Source of the DNA: Curvibacter lanceolatus ATCC 14669
GTDB lineage: Bacteria > Pseudomonadota > Gammaproteobacteria > Burkholderiales > Burkholderiaceae_C
Assembly (NCBI RefSeq): GCF_000381265.1
Contig: NZ_KB906275.1
Coordinates: 1-64,000, forward strand
DNA: 64,000 nucleotides
Reading direction: 5' to 3'
Shown one piece after another: positions 17,187-25,719 of the stretch. Positions within the stretch are counted from its first letter, which is position 1. Each line of letters begins with the position of its first letter. A model generated the notes under the pieces. It saw only the letters and a list, made by a program, of their open reading frames with translations. It was not told where the DNA came from and made no database searches. A program made the position numbers and the translations under genes.

Positions 17187-17201
17187 TTCGATGAGATCGA
17201 A
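17187..17201. promoter_or_regulatory. LysR-type dyad in the catR-catB intergenic region
   Basis: TTCGATGAGATCGAA is a perfect dyad with 6-bp arms and contains a T-N11-A core, the usual recognition pattern of LysR regulators. It lies about 20 bp from the catR start and 92 bp before catB, where a recognition half-site for CatR activation is expected. The adjacent AT-rich stretch (17202-17222) could hold the activation half-site and promoter. Confidence 0.55.
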
Positions 17202-17292
17202 CATTTGAACATAAATACTTCATTGGAATGCGGTGGGGCTTCCTCGTAACCTTGGCCATCCATTGCACAGAAGCACAGAAAAAAGGTCATTC

Positions 17293-18474
17293 ATGTCGAG
17301 TCGTTTCGTGGTTGAGCGCATTGAGGCGAGGATTCTGGACATCCCCACCATCCGGCCGCACAAGCTGGCATTCGGTGCCATCAACCGCCAGAGCCCGGTG
17401 GTGGTGCAGCTGTGGCTGCGCAACGGGGCCTGCGGCTTCGGCGAGGCCGCCACCATCGGCGGGCCGTCGTGGAACGAAGAGTCGCCAGAGAGCATCCGGC
17501 ACGCCATCGAGGCCTACCTGGCGCCCTGCCTGCTGGGGCAGGACGGCGCCGCCTTCGGCCACGCACTGGCCCGCATGGACACCTTCTGCCGCGGCAATGC
17601 CTTTGCCAAGAGCGCCGTCGAAATGGCGCTGATCGACGCCGTCAGCCGCAGCCTGGCCCTGCCGGCCTACCAATTGCTGGGGGGCAAGCGCCACGCCAGC
17701 CTGCCCCTGGCCTGGACCCTGGCCAGCGGCGATGTGCGCAAGGACCTCGAAGAGGCCCAACTGCGCCTGGAACAACGGCGCCACCGCATCTTCAAGATGA
17801 AGATCGGGGCACGCAGCCCGGCCGACGATGTGGCCCACGTGAGCCAGATCGCCCGCGGCCTGGAAGGCCAGGCCACGCTCACGGTCGACGTCAACCAGGC
17901 CTGGGACGGCAGCACCGCCAGGCGCTTCCTGCCGCAGTTGATCGACGCCGGTGTCACGCTGATCGAGCAGCCGGTGGCCAAGTGGAACCGGGAAGCCCTC
18001 AAGGTGTTGAGCGCCACGCTGGGTTCGCGGGCCTGCATCATGGCCGACGAATCGGTGTGCACCCCCCAGGATGCGATGGCGCTGGCCCGCGACCAGGCCA
18101 GCCAGGTGTTCTCGCTGAAGGTGGCCAAGCATGGCGGGCTGTTGCGCACGCTTCAGGTGGCCGCAGTCGCCGAGGCCGCCGACATCGGCTGGTACGGCGG
18201 CACCATGCTGGAGACCTCGATCGGCAGCGCCGCCTCCGCCCATGTCTTTGCCACCCTCGGAGACCAGCACCATGGCTGCGAGCTGTTCGGCCCTCAATTG
18301 CTGGTGGACGACATCGTGACCGAGCGCATGGCCATCATCGACTTTGAACTGCAACTGCCCGACGGGCCCGGCTTCGGCGTCGAAGTCGACCTGGGCCAAC
18401 TCGACCGATTCGACCGGGCCCGCACGGGCCTGAATGCCGTGCACATCGACCTGGGCCAACGCCCCCACCCCTGA
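17293..18474 (+). CDS. catB: Muconate cycloisomerase
   Basis: A 393-aa enolase-superfamily enzyme. The catalytic KMK pair (K168, K170), metal ligands D199 in TVDVNQAW, E225 in IEQPVA and D252 in ADESV, and K276 in FSLKVAKHGG are all present. It converts cis,cis-muconate to (+)-muconolactone. The ATG used gives MSSRFVVERI; the frame opens 20 codons earlier without similarity. It is first in catBCA, with catC 11 bp downstream. Confidence 0.93.
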   Translation: MSSRFVVERIEARILDIPTIRPHKLAFGAINRQSPVVVQLWLRNGACGFGEAATIGGPSWNEESPESIRHAIEAYLAPCLLGQDGAAFGHALARMDTFCRGNAFAKSAVEMALIDAVSRSLALPAYQLLGGKRHASLPLAWTLASGDVRKDLEEAQLRLEQRRHRIFKMKIGARSPADDVAHVSQIARGLEGQATLTVDVNQAWDGSTARRFLPQLIDAGVTLIEQPVAKWNREALKVLSATLGSRACIMADESVCTPQDAMALARDQASQVFSLKVAKHGGLLRTLQVAAVAEAADIGWYGGTMLETSIGSAASAHVFATLGDQHHGCELFGPQLLVDDIVTERMAIIDFELQLPDGPGFGVEVDLGQLDRFDRARTGLNAVHIDLGQRPHP

Positions 18475-18485
18475 GGAGACAAGAC

Positions 18486-18764
18486 ATGCTGTACCTGGTC
18501 CGCATGGACGTGAACCTGCCCGCCGACCTGCCCCCTGCGCAGGCCGAGGCCATCAAGACCCGAGAGAAGGCCTACTCGCAAGAGCTGCAGCGCGATGGGC
18601 GCTGGCGTCATCTCTGGCGCGTGGTGGGCGAGTATGCAAACTACAGCGTCTTTGACGTGGCGTCCAACGATGAGCTGCACACCCTGCTGTCGCAACTGCC
18701 GCTGTTCCCGTACATGAAGATTTCGGTGACCCCGCTGGCGCAACACCCCTCGGCCATCGCCTGA
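18486..18764 (+). CDS. catC: Muconolactone delta-isomerase
   Basis: A complete 92-aa protein of normal family length (P. putida CatC is 96 aa). It begins MLYLVRMDVNLPADLP and contains the conserved EKAYSQELQRDGRWRHLWR and FDVASNDELHTLLS segments and the final LPLFPYMKISVTPL strand. It isomerises muconolactone to 3-oxoadipate enol-lactone as a ring-shaped decamer. A GAGGAGAC ribosome site precedes the ATG. It lies between catB and catA in the same operon. Confidence 0.95.
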   Translation: MLYLVRMDVNLPADLPPAQAEAIKTREKAYSQELQRDGRWRHLWRVVGEYANYSVFDVASNDELHTLLSQLPLFPYMKISVTPLAQHPSAIA

Positions 18765-18807
18765 GCGCCGGCCTGCAACCCCTTTCCCCCAACCTTCGGA
18801 GACAAAA

Positions 18808-19746
18808 ATGAGCACCTCAAAAAATGAATTCACCCAGCAAAGCCTGCTGGAGCGCGTCAACAGCGTGAAGATGGCCGAGGGCAACCCGCGCGCCCGCGCC
18901 ATCGTGGCCCGCATCGTGAGCGACCTGTTCAAGACGATTGACGAGCTGGATGTGTCGCCTGACGAGTTCTGGGCCGCCGCCGATTGGCTGAGCCGCCTGG
19001 GCGCCTCGGGCCAGATCGGTCTGATCACCGCCGGCCTGGGCTTTGACCGCCTGCTGGACATCCGCATGGACGAGGCCGATGCCAAGGCCGGCATCGCGGC
19101 CGGCACGCCGCGCGCCATCGAAGGGCCGCTGTATGTGGCCGGCGCCCCGCTGTTCCAGGGCGAGGCCGTGCTCGACGACGACAGCGACACCCGTGGCACC
19201 GGCAAGGTGCTGGTCATGGAGGGCCGGGTGCTGGACCACACCGGTCAGCCCGTGGCCAATGCCATCATGGACGCTTGGCATGCCAACAAGAGCGGCGGCT
19301 ACTCGCACTTCTTCCCGGGCCTCAAAGAGTTCGAACTGCGTCGCAAGATCGAAACCGATGCCCAGGGCAACTACCGCTTCCGCACCACGCTGCCGCCGGG
19401 CTATGCGATCCCGCCGAACAGCCCGACCTCCGAGCTGTTCCAGGTGCTGGGCCGCCACGGCCACCGCCCGGCCCACATCCACTTCCACATCGTCAAGGAG
19501 GGGCATCGCACCCTGACGACCCAGATCAACATCCCAGGCGACACCTACATCGACGACGACTTTGCCTTTGCCACCCGCGATGGCCTGGTGCTGAAGATCG
19601 AACACGACGTTGCCCCGGCCGGCTATGAATCCCTGGGTGTGGAGGCTCCGTTTGAGCGCGCCCGCTTCGACTTCGTGATGCAGCAAGCCGTGACCGAACG
19701 CGACACCGATCCGCGCACCCGGATCGCACGCGCCGTCGGGGCCTGA
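18808..19746 (+). CDS. catA: Catechol 1,2-dioxygenase
   Basis: The 312-aa intradiol dioxygenase has the non-haem Fe(III) ligands Y165 (GGYSHF), Y199 (PPGYAIP), H223 and H225 (RPAHIHFH), almost exactly where they stand in Pseudomonas CatA. The N-terminal helical dimer domain is complete. It cleaves catechol between the hydroxyls to cis,cis-muconate. A GGAGAC ribosome site precedes the ATG. It is the last gene of catBCA, followed by a strong terminator. Confidence 0.95.
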   Translation: MSTSKNEFTQQSLLERVNSVKMAEGNPRARAIVARIVSDLFKTIDELDVSPDEFWAAADWLSRLGASGQIGLITAGLGFDRLLDIRMDEADAKAGIAAGTPRAIEGPLYVAGAPLFQGEAVLDDDSDTRGTGKVLVMEGRVLDHTGQPVANAIMDAWHANKSGGYSHFFPGLKEFELRRKIETDAQGNYRFRTTLPPGYAIPPNSPTSELFQVLGRHGHRPAHIHFHIVKEGHRTLTTQINIPGDTYIDDDFAFATRDGLVLKIEHDVAPAGYESLGVEAPFERARFDFVMQQAVTERDTDPRTRIARAVGA

Positions 19747-19795
19747 TCTCCGGGCCTGAAGAGGCCTGCCCCTTCAAGCACCGACCCCCGCACCA

Positions 19796-19831
19796 GGGCG
19801 GCCACGCAAGCACTGCGGGCCGCCCTTTTTT
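19796..19831 (+). terminator. Rho-independent terminator after catA
   Basis: Arms GGGCGGCC and GGCCGCCC form an 8-bp GC stem, followed at once by six T. It lies 50 bp after the catA stop and separates catBCA from antABC. Confidence 0.85.
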
Positions 19832-19988
19832 CATGGCGCCGCACGCGCTGTCTGGGCCACGACGCGCTCACCCGCTCATCCGCATGCCCTCTGCGAGGCG
19901 CATCAACACCCAGCTGGCAACCCAGGCCTGCACACCCCAGGGCCTGAGGCTTAGACACCGTGCCGGGCAACGTGCACGCCGGTGGCAA

Positions 19989-20017
19989 GCGGATAAAGAA
20001 CGCGCGAAATGTGGATA
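19989..20017 (+). promoter_or_regulatory. Direct repeats GCGGATA / GTGGATA upstream of antA
   Basis: Two heptamers (19989-19995 and 20011-20017) repeat with a 22-bp period, close to two helical turns. They end about 60 bp before antA. XylS/BenR/AntR-type AraC activators bind direct repeats containing GGNTA at about 21-bp spacing near the -35 region. The TGCA half of the classical motif is not seen, so this is tentative. Confidence 0.35.
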
Positions 20018-20077
20018 GCCGTTTCTGGGGCGGCTGGGCCTAATCGAGTTCATCGATCCACCCCACAGGAATTGCCC

Positions 20078-21478
20078 ATGAACCCCTCACGCAGCCCCCA
20101 ACAATGGCGCGACTTCATCGACGGCTGTCTGGACTTCAGACCCGAAGACGAGGTCTATCGCGTCCGTCGCTCCATGTTCACCGAGCCCGAGCTGTTCGAT
20201 CTCGAAATGGAGTTGATCTTCGAGAAGACCTGGATCTACGCCTGCCACGAAAGCGAGATCAGCCAGCCCAATGACTTCATCACCCTGAACGCGGGCCGCC
20301 AACCCCTGATCGTGACCCGCGACGCACAGGGCGAGCTGCACGCCCTGGTGAACGCCTGCGCGCATCGCGGCACCACGCTGACACGGGTGTGCAAAGGGCG
20401 GCAAGCCGCCTTCACCTGCCCCTTCCACGCCTGGACCTACAAGCCCGACGGGCGCCTGATCAAGGTGAAGGCGCCCGGCGAATACGGCCCAGGCTTCGAC
20501 CTGCATCAGCATGGCCTGAAGAAGGCCAAGGTCGCAAGCTACAAGGGCTTTGTGTTCATCAACCTCGATCTGAGCACCCCGCTGAGCCTGGAAGACTACC
20601 TGGGCGACGCCAAGGTGTTTCTGGACCTGATGGTGGAACAGTCTCCGACTGGCGAGCTCGAAGTGCTGCCCGGGCGCTCCACCTACACCTTTGACGGCAA
20701 CTGGAAGCTGCAGACCGAGAACGGCCTGGACGGCTACCACGTGAGCACCGTGCACTACAACTACGTGGCCACGGTGGTGCACCGGCACGAGCTCGACAGC
20801 GCTCAGGGCAGCACCGACTTCAAGACCCTGGACTACCGCAAGCTCGGGGCCGGCGACGCCACCACCGACGACGGCTGGTTCTCGTTCAAACACGGGCACT
20901 CGGTGCTCTTCAGCGAAATGCCCAACCCCGAAGTGCGCCCTGGCTACGCCAGCGTGATGCCCCGGGCGCAGGCCGAATACGGCACCGAAAGAGCGCACTG
21001 GATGATGCACCGCCTGCGCAACCTCAACCTGTACCCCAGCCTGTTCTTCATGGACCAGATCAGTTCGCAGCTGCGCATCATCCGCCCGGTGGCCTGGAAC
21101 AAGACGGAAATCGTCAGCCAGTGCATCGGCGTGAAGGGCGAGTCGGCCGCGGATCGCGAAAACCGCATCCGCCAGTTCGAAGACTTCTTCAACGTGAGCG
21201 GCATGGGCACGCCCGATGACCTGGTCGAGTTCCGCGAAGCGCAACGCGGCTTCCAGGGCCGCGCCGAGCCCTGGAACGACATTTCTCGGGGTTGCCAGGC
21301 CTGGACCCGCGAACAGACCGGCAACGCCAAGACCCTGGGCATCCAGCCCGTGCTCACCGGCACGGAAATCACCCACGAGGGCCTGTTCGTGAACCAGCAC
21401 AGCGCCTGGCGCCAGCTGATGCTGGACGGACTGGCACAACAGGAACAGGCCTCCACCCAGAAGGAGGTGCAAGCATGA
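20078..21478 (+). CDS. antA: Anthranilate 1,2-dioxygenase, large (alpha) subunit
   Basis: The 466-aa Rieske oxygenase has the cluster ligands C94-x-H96 and C114-xx-H117, and mononuclear iron ligands H221 and H226 in GLDGYHVSTVHYNY. From memory of the families, this GLDGYHVSTVHYNY form and the CHESEI, PNPEVRPGY and NLNLYPSLFFMDQ segments match AntA, while BenA has GADGYHVSTVHWNYAAT. AntA/B convert anthranilate directly to catechol with loss of ammonia and CO2. The lack of a benD-like diol dehydrogenase downstream agrees. The ATG has ACAGGA upstream; an ATG 23 codons earlier is less likely. Confidence 0.88.
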   Translation: MNPSRSPQQWRDFIDGCLDFRPEDEVYRVRRSMFTEPELFDLEMELIFEKTWIYACHESEISQPNDFITLNAGRQPLIVTRDAQGELHALVNACAHRGTTLTRVCKGRQAAFTCPFHAWTYKPDGRLIKVKAPGEYGPGFDLHQHGLKKAKVASYKGFVFINLDLSTPLSLEDYLGDAKVFLDLMVEQSPTGELEVLPGRSTYTFDGNWKLQTENGLDGYHVSTVHYNYVATVVHRHELDSAQGSTDFKTLDYRKLGAGDATTDDGWFSFKHGHSVLFSEMPNPEVRPGYASVMPRAQAEYGTERAHWMMHRLRNLNLYPSLFFMDQISSQLRIIRPVAWNKTEIVSQCIGVKGESAADRENRIRQFEDFFNVSGMGTPDDLVEFREAQRGFQGRAEPWNDISRGCQAWTREQTGNAKTLGIQPVLTGTEITHEGLFVNQHSAWRQLMLDGLAQQEQASTQKEVQA

Positions 21479-21969
21479 ACACCCTTGAGCTGCAACACGC
21501 CGTCGAACAATTCCTGTATGCCCAGGCTGAGCTGTGCGATCGCCAGCAGTGGGATGAGTACCTGGCCTGCTTCGACCCGACGGCCGAATTCCATGTGCCG
21601 CAGTGGGACTCGGAGCACGTGGCCACCACCGACCCGAAGCGCGAGATGTCGATGATCTACTACGCCAACCGGGGCGGCCTGGAGGACCGCATCTTCCGTC
21701 TGCGCACCGGCAAATCGGCCGCCAGCCACCCGATGCCGCGCACGCTGCACCAGATCAGCAATGTGCGCATCCAGGACCGGGGCCAGGGGCTGCTCCAGGT
21801 CGGTGCCAAATGGAACACGCATTACACCCGCCACGGCCAGGCCGACTGCTACTTCGGCGAGGTGAGCTACGAGCTGCGTCAGGTTGACGGTGGCTTCAGC
21901 ATCCTGCGCAAGCATGTGCTGCTGCTCAATGATCGGATCAATGCGGTGCTGGACTTCTACCACCTGTGA
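21475..21969 (+). CDS. antB: Anthranilate 1,2-dioxygenase, small (beta) subunit
   Basis: A 164-aa ring-hydroxylating dioxygenase beta subunit (cystatin-like fold). It begins MNTLELQHAVEQFLYAQAEL and has the family pattern WDEYLACFDPTAEFHVPQW and the C-terminal LLLNDRINAVLDFYHL. It is structural, forming a hexamer with AntA. Its ATG overlaps the antA stop (ATGA), so the subunits are translationally coupled; AAGGAGG just upstream is a strong ribosome site. The frame opens 61 codons earlier within antA without similarity. Confidence 0.9.
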   Translation: MNTLELQHAVEQFLYAQAELCDRQQWDEYLACFDPTAEFHVPQWDSEHVATTDPKREMSMIYYANRGGLEDRIFRLRTGKSAASHPMPRTLHQISNVRIQDRGQGLLQVGAKWNTHYTRHGQADCYFGEVSYELRQVDGGFSILRKHVLLLNDRINAVLDFYHL

Positions 21970-21983
21970 TCAAGGGCGAGACC

Positions 21984-22997
21984 ATGGAACATCAGATTGG
22001 CCTTCGCTTTGAAGACGGTGCCACACGCTTCATCCAGGTGCGCTCCGGCGAGACCCTGGCGGATGCCTCGATCCGCCAGGGGGTGCGCTTTCCGGTGGAC
22101 TGCCGCGAGGGTGCCTGCGGCACCTGCCGCTGCCAGGTGGAATCGGGCAGCTACGACCCGGGCGACTGCGCCGAAGACGCGCTGAGTGCAGAAGACGCCC
22201 GACTCGGCTGGGCCCTGGGTTGCCAGATGCGCCCACGTTCCAGCGGTGTGGTGCACGTGCCCATTGACGCATCGGCCTGCCTGCACAAGCCGCTGGAGCA
22301 GGCGGTGCAAATCGGTGCGCTGAGGCGCCTGGGCCCGCGCATGGTCTCGCTGACGCTGGAGCACCCGGATCTGATGGCCTTGCGCTTTCTGCCCGGCCAG
22401 TACCTGCGCCTGTGGCTGCCCGACGGCAGCGCCAGCCGAGCCTACTCCTTCAGCTCGCTGGTGCGCGCACCCGGCCAGGTCGACCTGCTGGTGCGCCTGC
22501 TGCCAGACGGGCGCATGAGCCAGTGGCTGAACGACACGGCCCAGGTGGGCGACACGCTGAAGCTGACCGCGCCCTATGGCGGCTTCTACCTGCGCCCCGC
22601 ACAGCGGCCCTTGCTGATGCTGGCCGGTGGCACGGGCCTGGGCCCGATGCTGGCCATGCTGGAGCTGCTGGCCCAGGCACCGGACCAGGCGCCGCCTTGC
22701 CACCTGGTGCTGGGCCTGGCCGACGACCAGGACCTGCCCGTGCTGGACCTGCTGAGCCCCTTGAAAGAGCGCTTGCCGCAGCTGACGCTCACCGTGTGCG
22801 TGTCGGATCCGCAATCCACACAGGGCTTGCGCGGGCATCTGGTCACGCATCTGCAGCCGGCCATGCTGAACCAGGGCGATGTGGACCTGTATGTCTGCGG
22901 CCCGCCACCCATGGTGCAGGCCCTGAACGACTGGCTGGCCGCCGCACCGTGCCAACCGGCCGGCTTTCACATCGAACGCTTCACGCCGGGCGCATGA
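21984..22997 (+). CDS. antC: Anthranilate 1,2-dioxygenase reductase component
   Basis: A 337-aa three-domain electron-transfer protein. It has a plant-type 2Fe-2S ferredoxin (C40, C45, C48, C80; CREGACGTCRC), an FAD domain with SRAYSFSS, and an NAD domain with LMLAGGTGLGPMLAML and the C-terminal YVCGPPPMVQAL. It passes electrons from NADH to the Rieske centre of AntA. The ATG lies 14 nt after antB. No cis-diol dehydrogenase gene follows, which supports anthranilate rather than benzoate as substrate. Confidence 0.92.
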   Translation: MEHQIGLRFEDGATRFIQVRSGETLADASIRQGVRFPVDCREGACGTCRCQVESGSYDPGDCAEDALSAEDARLGWALGCQMRPRSSGVVHVPIDASACLHKPLEQAVQIGALRRLGPRMVSLTLEHPDLMALRFLPGQYLRLWLPDGSASRAYSFSSLVRAPGQVDLLVRLLPDGRMSQWLNDTAQVGDTLKLTAPYGGFYLRPAQRPLLMLAGGTGLGPMLAMLELLAQAPDQAPPCHLVLGLADDQDLPVLDLLSPLKERLPQLTLTVCVSDPQSTQGLRGHLVTHLQPAMLNQGDVDLYVCGPPPMVQALNDWLAAAPCQPAGFHIERFTPGA

Positions 22998-23023
22998 ATG
23001 CAGGGCGCCCTGGCGCCCTGCAT
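22998..23023. terminator. Perfect 12-bp stem hairpin after antC
   Basis: Arms ATGCAGGGCGCC and GGCGCCCTGCAT are perfectly complementary with a 2-nt centre, starting at the base after the antC stop. The T-tract after it is weak (a GTTTG run about 14 bp on), so it may stabilise or attenuate the antABC transcript rather than end it fully. A binding site for the next LysR protein is an alternative. Confidence 0.5.
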
Positions 23024-23096
23024 TGCGCGAAGGCTTGTTTGCCCCCTATAGTGAACGCGCCTGGCGACGCCTGGCGCGGACGGTCCGTCAACCGGT

Positions 23097-24098
23097 ATGT
23101 TCTGCATGAACCCCATGGCTGCAAAAGAAAAATCCGGCGGCACCGACCTGGCCAAGAACGCGCCCGGCCTGATGGCCACGGTCGAGGAGTTGCTGCTGCT
23201 GGTCGAAGTGGTGGAGTCCGGCGGCTACCGGGCCGCGAGCGAGCGCACAGGCATCCCGCTGTCGAGCATGAGTCGGCGCGTGTCGGCCCTGGAAGATCGC
23301 CTGGGCGTGTGCGTGATCATGCGCAATTCGCGGCGCTTCGAGGTGACCGACATCGGGCGCCAGTTGTTCGAGCAAGGCATCAAGATCCGCGAGGCGGCCC
23401 ATGCGGCGGTCTCGGTGGCACAAGATAACGCCAAAGAGCCGGCCGGGGACCTGCGCATCGCCTGCCCCATGGCGCTGTCGACGCTGCTGGTGTGCTCGGT
23501 GGCCGTCAGGTTCGGGTGCCAGTACCCGCGCGTGCGCCTGTTCCTGAGCACCACCCGGGGCACGCCCGAGGCCTTGGCGCAGAACTTCGACATCGTGATC
23601 CACCCCAGCTCCCAGGCGCTGCCCGATTCGGATGTGGTGGCCCAGCAATTGGTCCAGGCGCCCTATGGCCTGTATGCCTCGCCTCAGCTGCTGCAGGGCA
23701 GGGAAAGCAGCGATGAGCCCTCGGCCTTGGCCGGGCTGGAGTCGATCGGCTGGAACTCGGGCGAATCCCAGACTTGCTGGACCTTGCAAGACCCGCAAGG
23801 CCGCACCGAGGAACTGCGCCTGGCCGTGCGCTTCGTGACCGACAACCTGCTGGCCGTCAAGGAAGCGGCCATCGCTGGCCTGGGCATCACCCGGCTGCCC
23901 ACGGCCCTCGCAGCCCCGTGCGTGGCGGAAGGCAGCCTGCGCCAGGTGTTGCCACGCTGGTCACTGGCGCCCATGACCATCTATGCACTGTACCCCTCGC
24001 GGCGCCGGCTCAGCCTGGCGGGGCAAGAGTTTCTGCAATGGGCCAAGCCGGCCTTGCAGGCCCTGGTGGACGGCAGCAACACCGAAGCCCTGAATTGA
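23097..24098 (+). CDS. LysR-family transcriptional regulator (CrgA-like)
   Basis: The 333-aa protein has a LysR helix-turn-helix at about residues 38-78 (SGGYRAASERTGIPLSSMSR) and a CrgA-type effector domain (GDLRIACPMALSTLL). It starts 99 bp after antC on the same strand. Three ATG codons within the first 19 bp make the exact start uncertain, and none has a strong ribosome site. Target and ligand are unknown; position suggests a role in the aromatic block, or simply autoregulation. Confidence 0.85.
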   Translation: MFCMNPMAAKEKSGGTDLAKNAPGLMATVEELLLLVEVVESGGYRAASERTGIPLSSMSRRVSALEDRLGVCVIMRNSRRFEVTDIGRQLFEQGIKIREAAHAAVSVAQDNAKEPAGDLRIACPMALSTLLVCSVAVRFGCQYPRVRLFLSTTRGTPEALAQNFDIVIHPSSQALPDSDVVAQQLVQAPYGLYASPQLLQGRESSDEPSALAGLESIGWNSGESQTCWTLQDPQGRTEELRLAVRFVTDNLLAVKEAAIAGLGITRLPTALAAPCVAEGSLRQVLPRWSLAPMTIYALYPSRRRLSLAGQEFLQWAKPALQALVDGSNTEALN

Positions 24099-24111
24099 GC
24101 TGGGCCAGGCC

Positions 24112-25113
24112 TCAGGACTTGACCCGGTGCCGCTCTGCCGTGGCCGACGGCGACTCGCCAAAAGCCTCCCGGTAGGCCTCGGCAAAGCGGCCCAGGTGGC
24201 TGAAGCCCCAGGCCAGCGCAATTTCCGAAATGTAACGGGTGGAGGCGTTGCGGACGATGTCGAGGCGCGCCTGCTGCAGGCGGTGTTGGCGCAGGAACTG
24301 CATCGGCGTCAGGCCCAGGTGGGTGCGGAAGTCGGCCACCATGCGCCTCGGGCTGAGCCCCTGGGCAGACACCAGGGCGTCGACATCCACCTCTTCACGG
24401 GCGCGCGCCATCAACGCGCTCTTCAGGTTCTCGACATGCCGGGGCAGCTCTGGCGAACCCTGGCGGGCCAACTCGGCCGAGTAGTTGTGCGGCTGAAAGC
24501 TCAGCAGACCGCGGATCAAGGAGGTTTCGACCCCTTGGGCCAGTCCGTTGTAGTGCATGAGGTTGCCGTTGTGCCCCATGTCCTCCCACAGCAATCGCAC
24601 CCAGCGCCACCAGGTCAGCGCCGCCCCCTGGTCGAGCGCCATGCTGGGCTCGAAGGTGATAGCTGAATGCACCGGCCGGCCCAGCATCTGCTCCAGGGCC
24701 GTGCGCATGGCACCGCGATCGATGGCCACCAGCAGCTTGCGGCAATCGCCGCTGATCGAAAGCTCCTGGTAGGCAGAGGGGTCGATGATCAGGCCGTGCT
24801 CGGGGTCGGAGCCGAACACGGCACCGCCCAGGCGCAGCTCCTGATCGCCCATCAAGGGCAGGCTGATGCTGTAGCTGTCCAGAGGGCGGCTGTCATTGAT
24901 GCCGATGCGCACATCGGCCCCGTATTCGATGCAGCCAATGGCGGTGGACAGGGCGCCCAGGCGGTCTCCCGCATGGACAAACCGCAGTGAACGCCCTGGC
25001 TGCACCATCAGATCATGCGGGCCGCAGACCCGCCGCATCCAATCCTGAGCGCCGGACACATCGGTGAATGCGCCACACAGGCGGTGATGCAGCACGGAAT
25101 TTTGCTCATTCAT
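24112..25113 (-). CDS. antR: AraC/XylS-family regulator, AntR-like
   Basis: The 333-aa protein has an N-terminal AraC-binding-like domain (residues about 20-200) and a C-terminal double helix-turn-helix with the consensus ISEIALAWGFSHLGRFAEAYREAF. Regulators of this type (AntR, BenR, XylS) activate aromatic dioxygenase operons in response to the acid substrate. It is convergent with the LysR gene and divergent from the porin. The family is certain; the link to antABC is inferred from proximity. Confidence 0.82.
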   Translation of the reverse strand: MNEQNSVLHHRLCGAFTDVSGAQDWMRRVCGPHDLMVQPGRSLRFVHAGDRLGALSTAIGCIEYGADVRIGINDSRPLDSYSISLPLMGDQELRLGGAVFGSDPEHGLIIDPSAYQELSISGDCRKLLVAIDRGAMRTALEQMLGRPVHSAITFEPSMALDQGAALTWWRWVRLLWEDMGHNGNLMHYNGLAQGVETSLIRGLLSFQPHNYSAELARQGSPELPRHVENLKSALMARAREEVDVDALVSAQGLSPRRMVADFRTHLGLTPMQFLRQHRLQQARLDIVRNASTRYISEIALAWGFSHLGRFAEAYREAFGESPSATAERHRVKS

Positions 25114-25719
25114 GTACGTTCAATTCCAATAAGAGCATTTTAAAAATCGGGCTTCCGAGATCAACAGGAATATCCCACCATATTCAAAAATACCGAGCCA
25201 AATTCGTGCCATCGAAAAATGCCGGAAATCATTCAAAACCACCCTGAACGCGCAATCAGCGCACCAAATCAGCGCAGATTCTTTTATTTGAATGACGCGG
25301 CATTCCAAAATCGTGCACCTTCTGCCCCAATATGCGACATCCATCACCGGGCGGCCCTGACTGATGCTCGGCCATCAGAAGCCGCTTGAGCCCAGGCCGA
25401 TCAGGGATGACCCGGATTCAGGGCCCGAGAAAGGCCGTTTTCATGGGCTGATGCTGGCCATCTGCTGATTTGGCGCGGCTTGCGGGGTCGTCGTGAGCGT
25501 ACACCAGACTGCCCGAAAAAGAGCTTCCAGGGCTGCAAATTGCGTGAAAACCCCAATAAGAAAACCCCAACCGGGGCGACAAGCCATGCCAGACAAAGTG
25601 CCCAACATCTCAAGAAAATGACAGATTTGTTTTGAGACGGAGCGTTCCACGAAACCCCATCGACGCTTGGCAAATACTGAAACTATATTCAGCCGTCACC
25701 CCCACTCACAAAACAAACC
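25114..25719. other. Long AT-rich divergent intergenic region
   Basis: About 600 bp separate the divergent antR-like and porin genes. The stretch 25120-25350 is strikingly less GC-rich than its surroundings and holds no supported gene. A short hairpin (CCCCAACCGGGG, about 25565-25576) is present. Promoters for both genes must lie here, but no clear -35/-10 pair was assigned. Confidence 0.5.

Noticed and set aside
20078-22997. Benzoate dioxygenase benABC
   Set aside because: AntA-specific motif form and absence of benD favour anthranilate; benzoate is kept only as an alternative.
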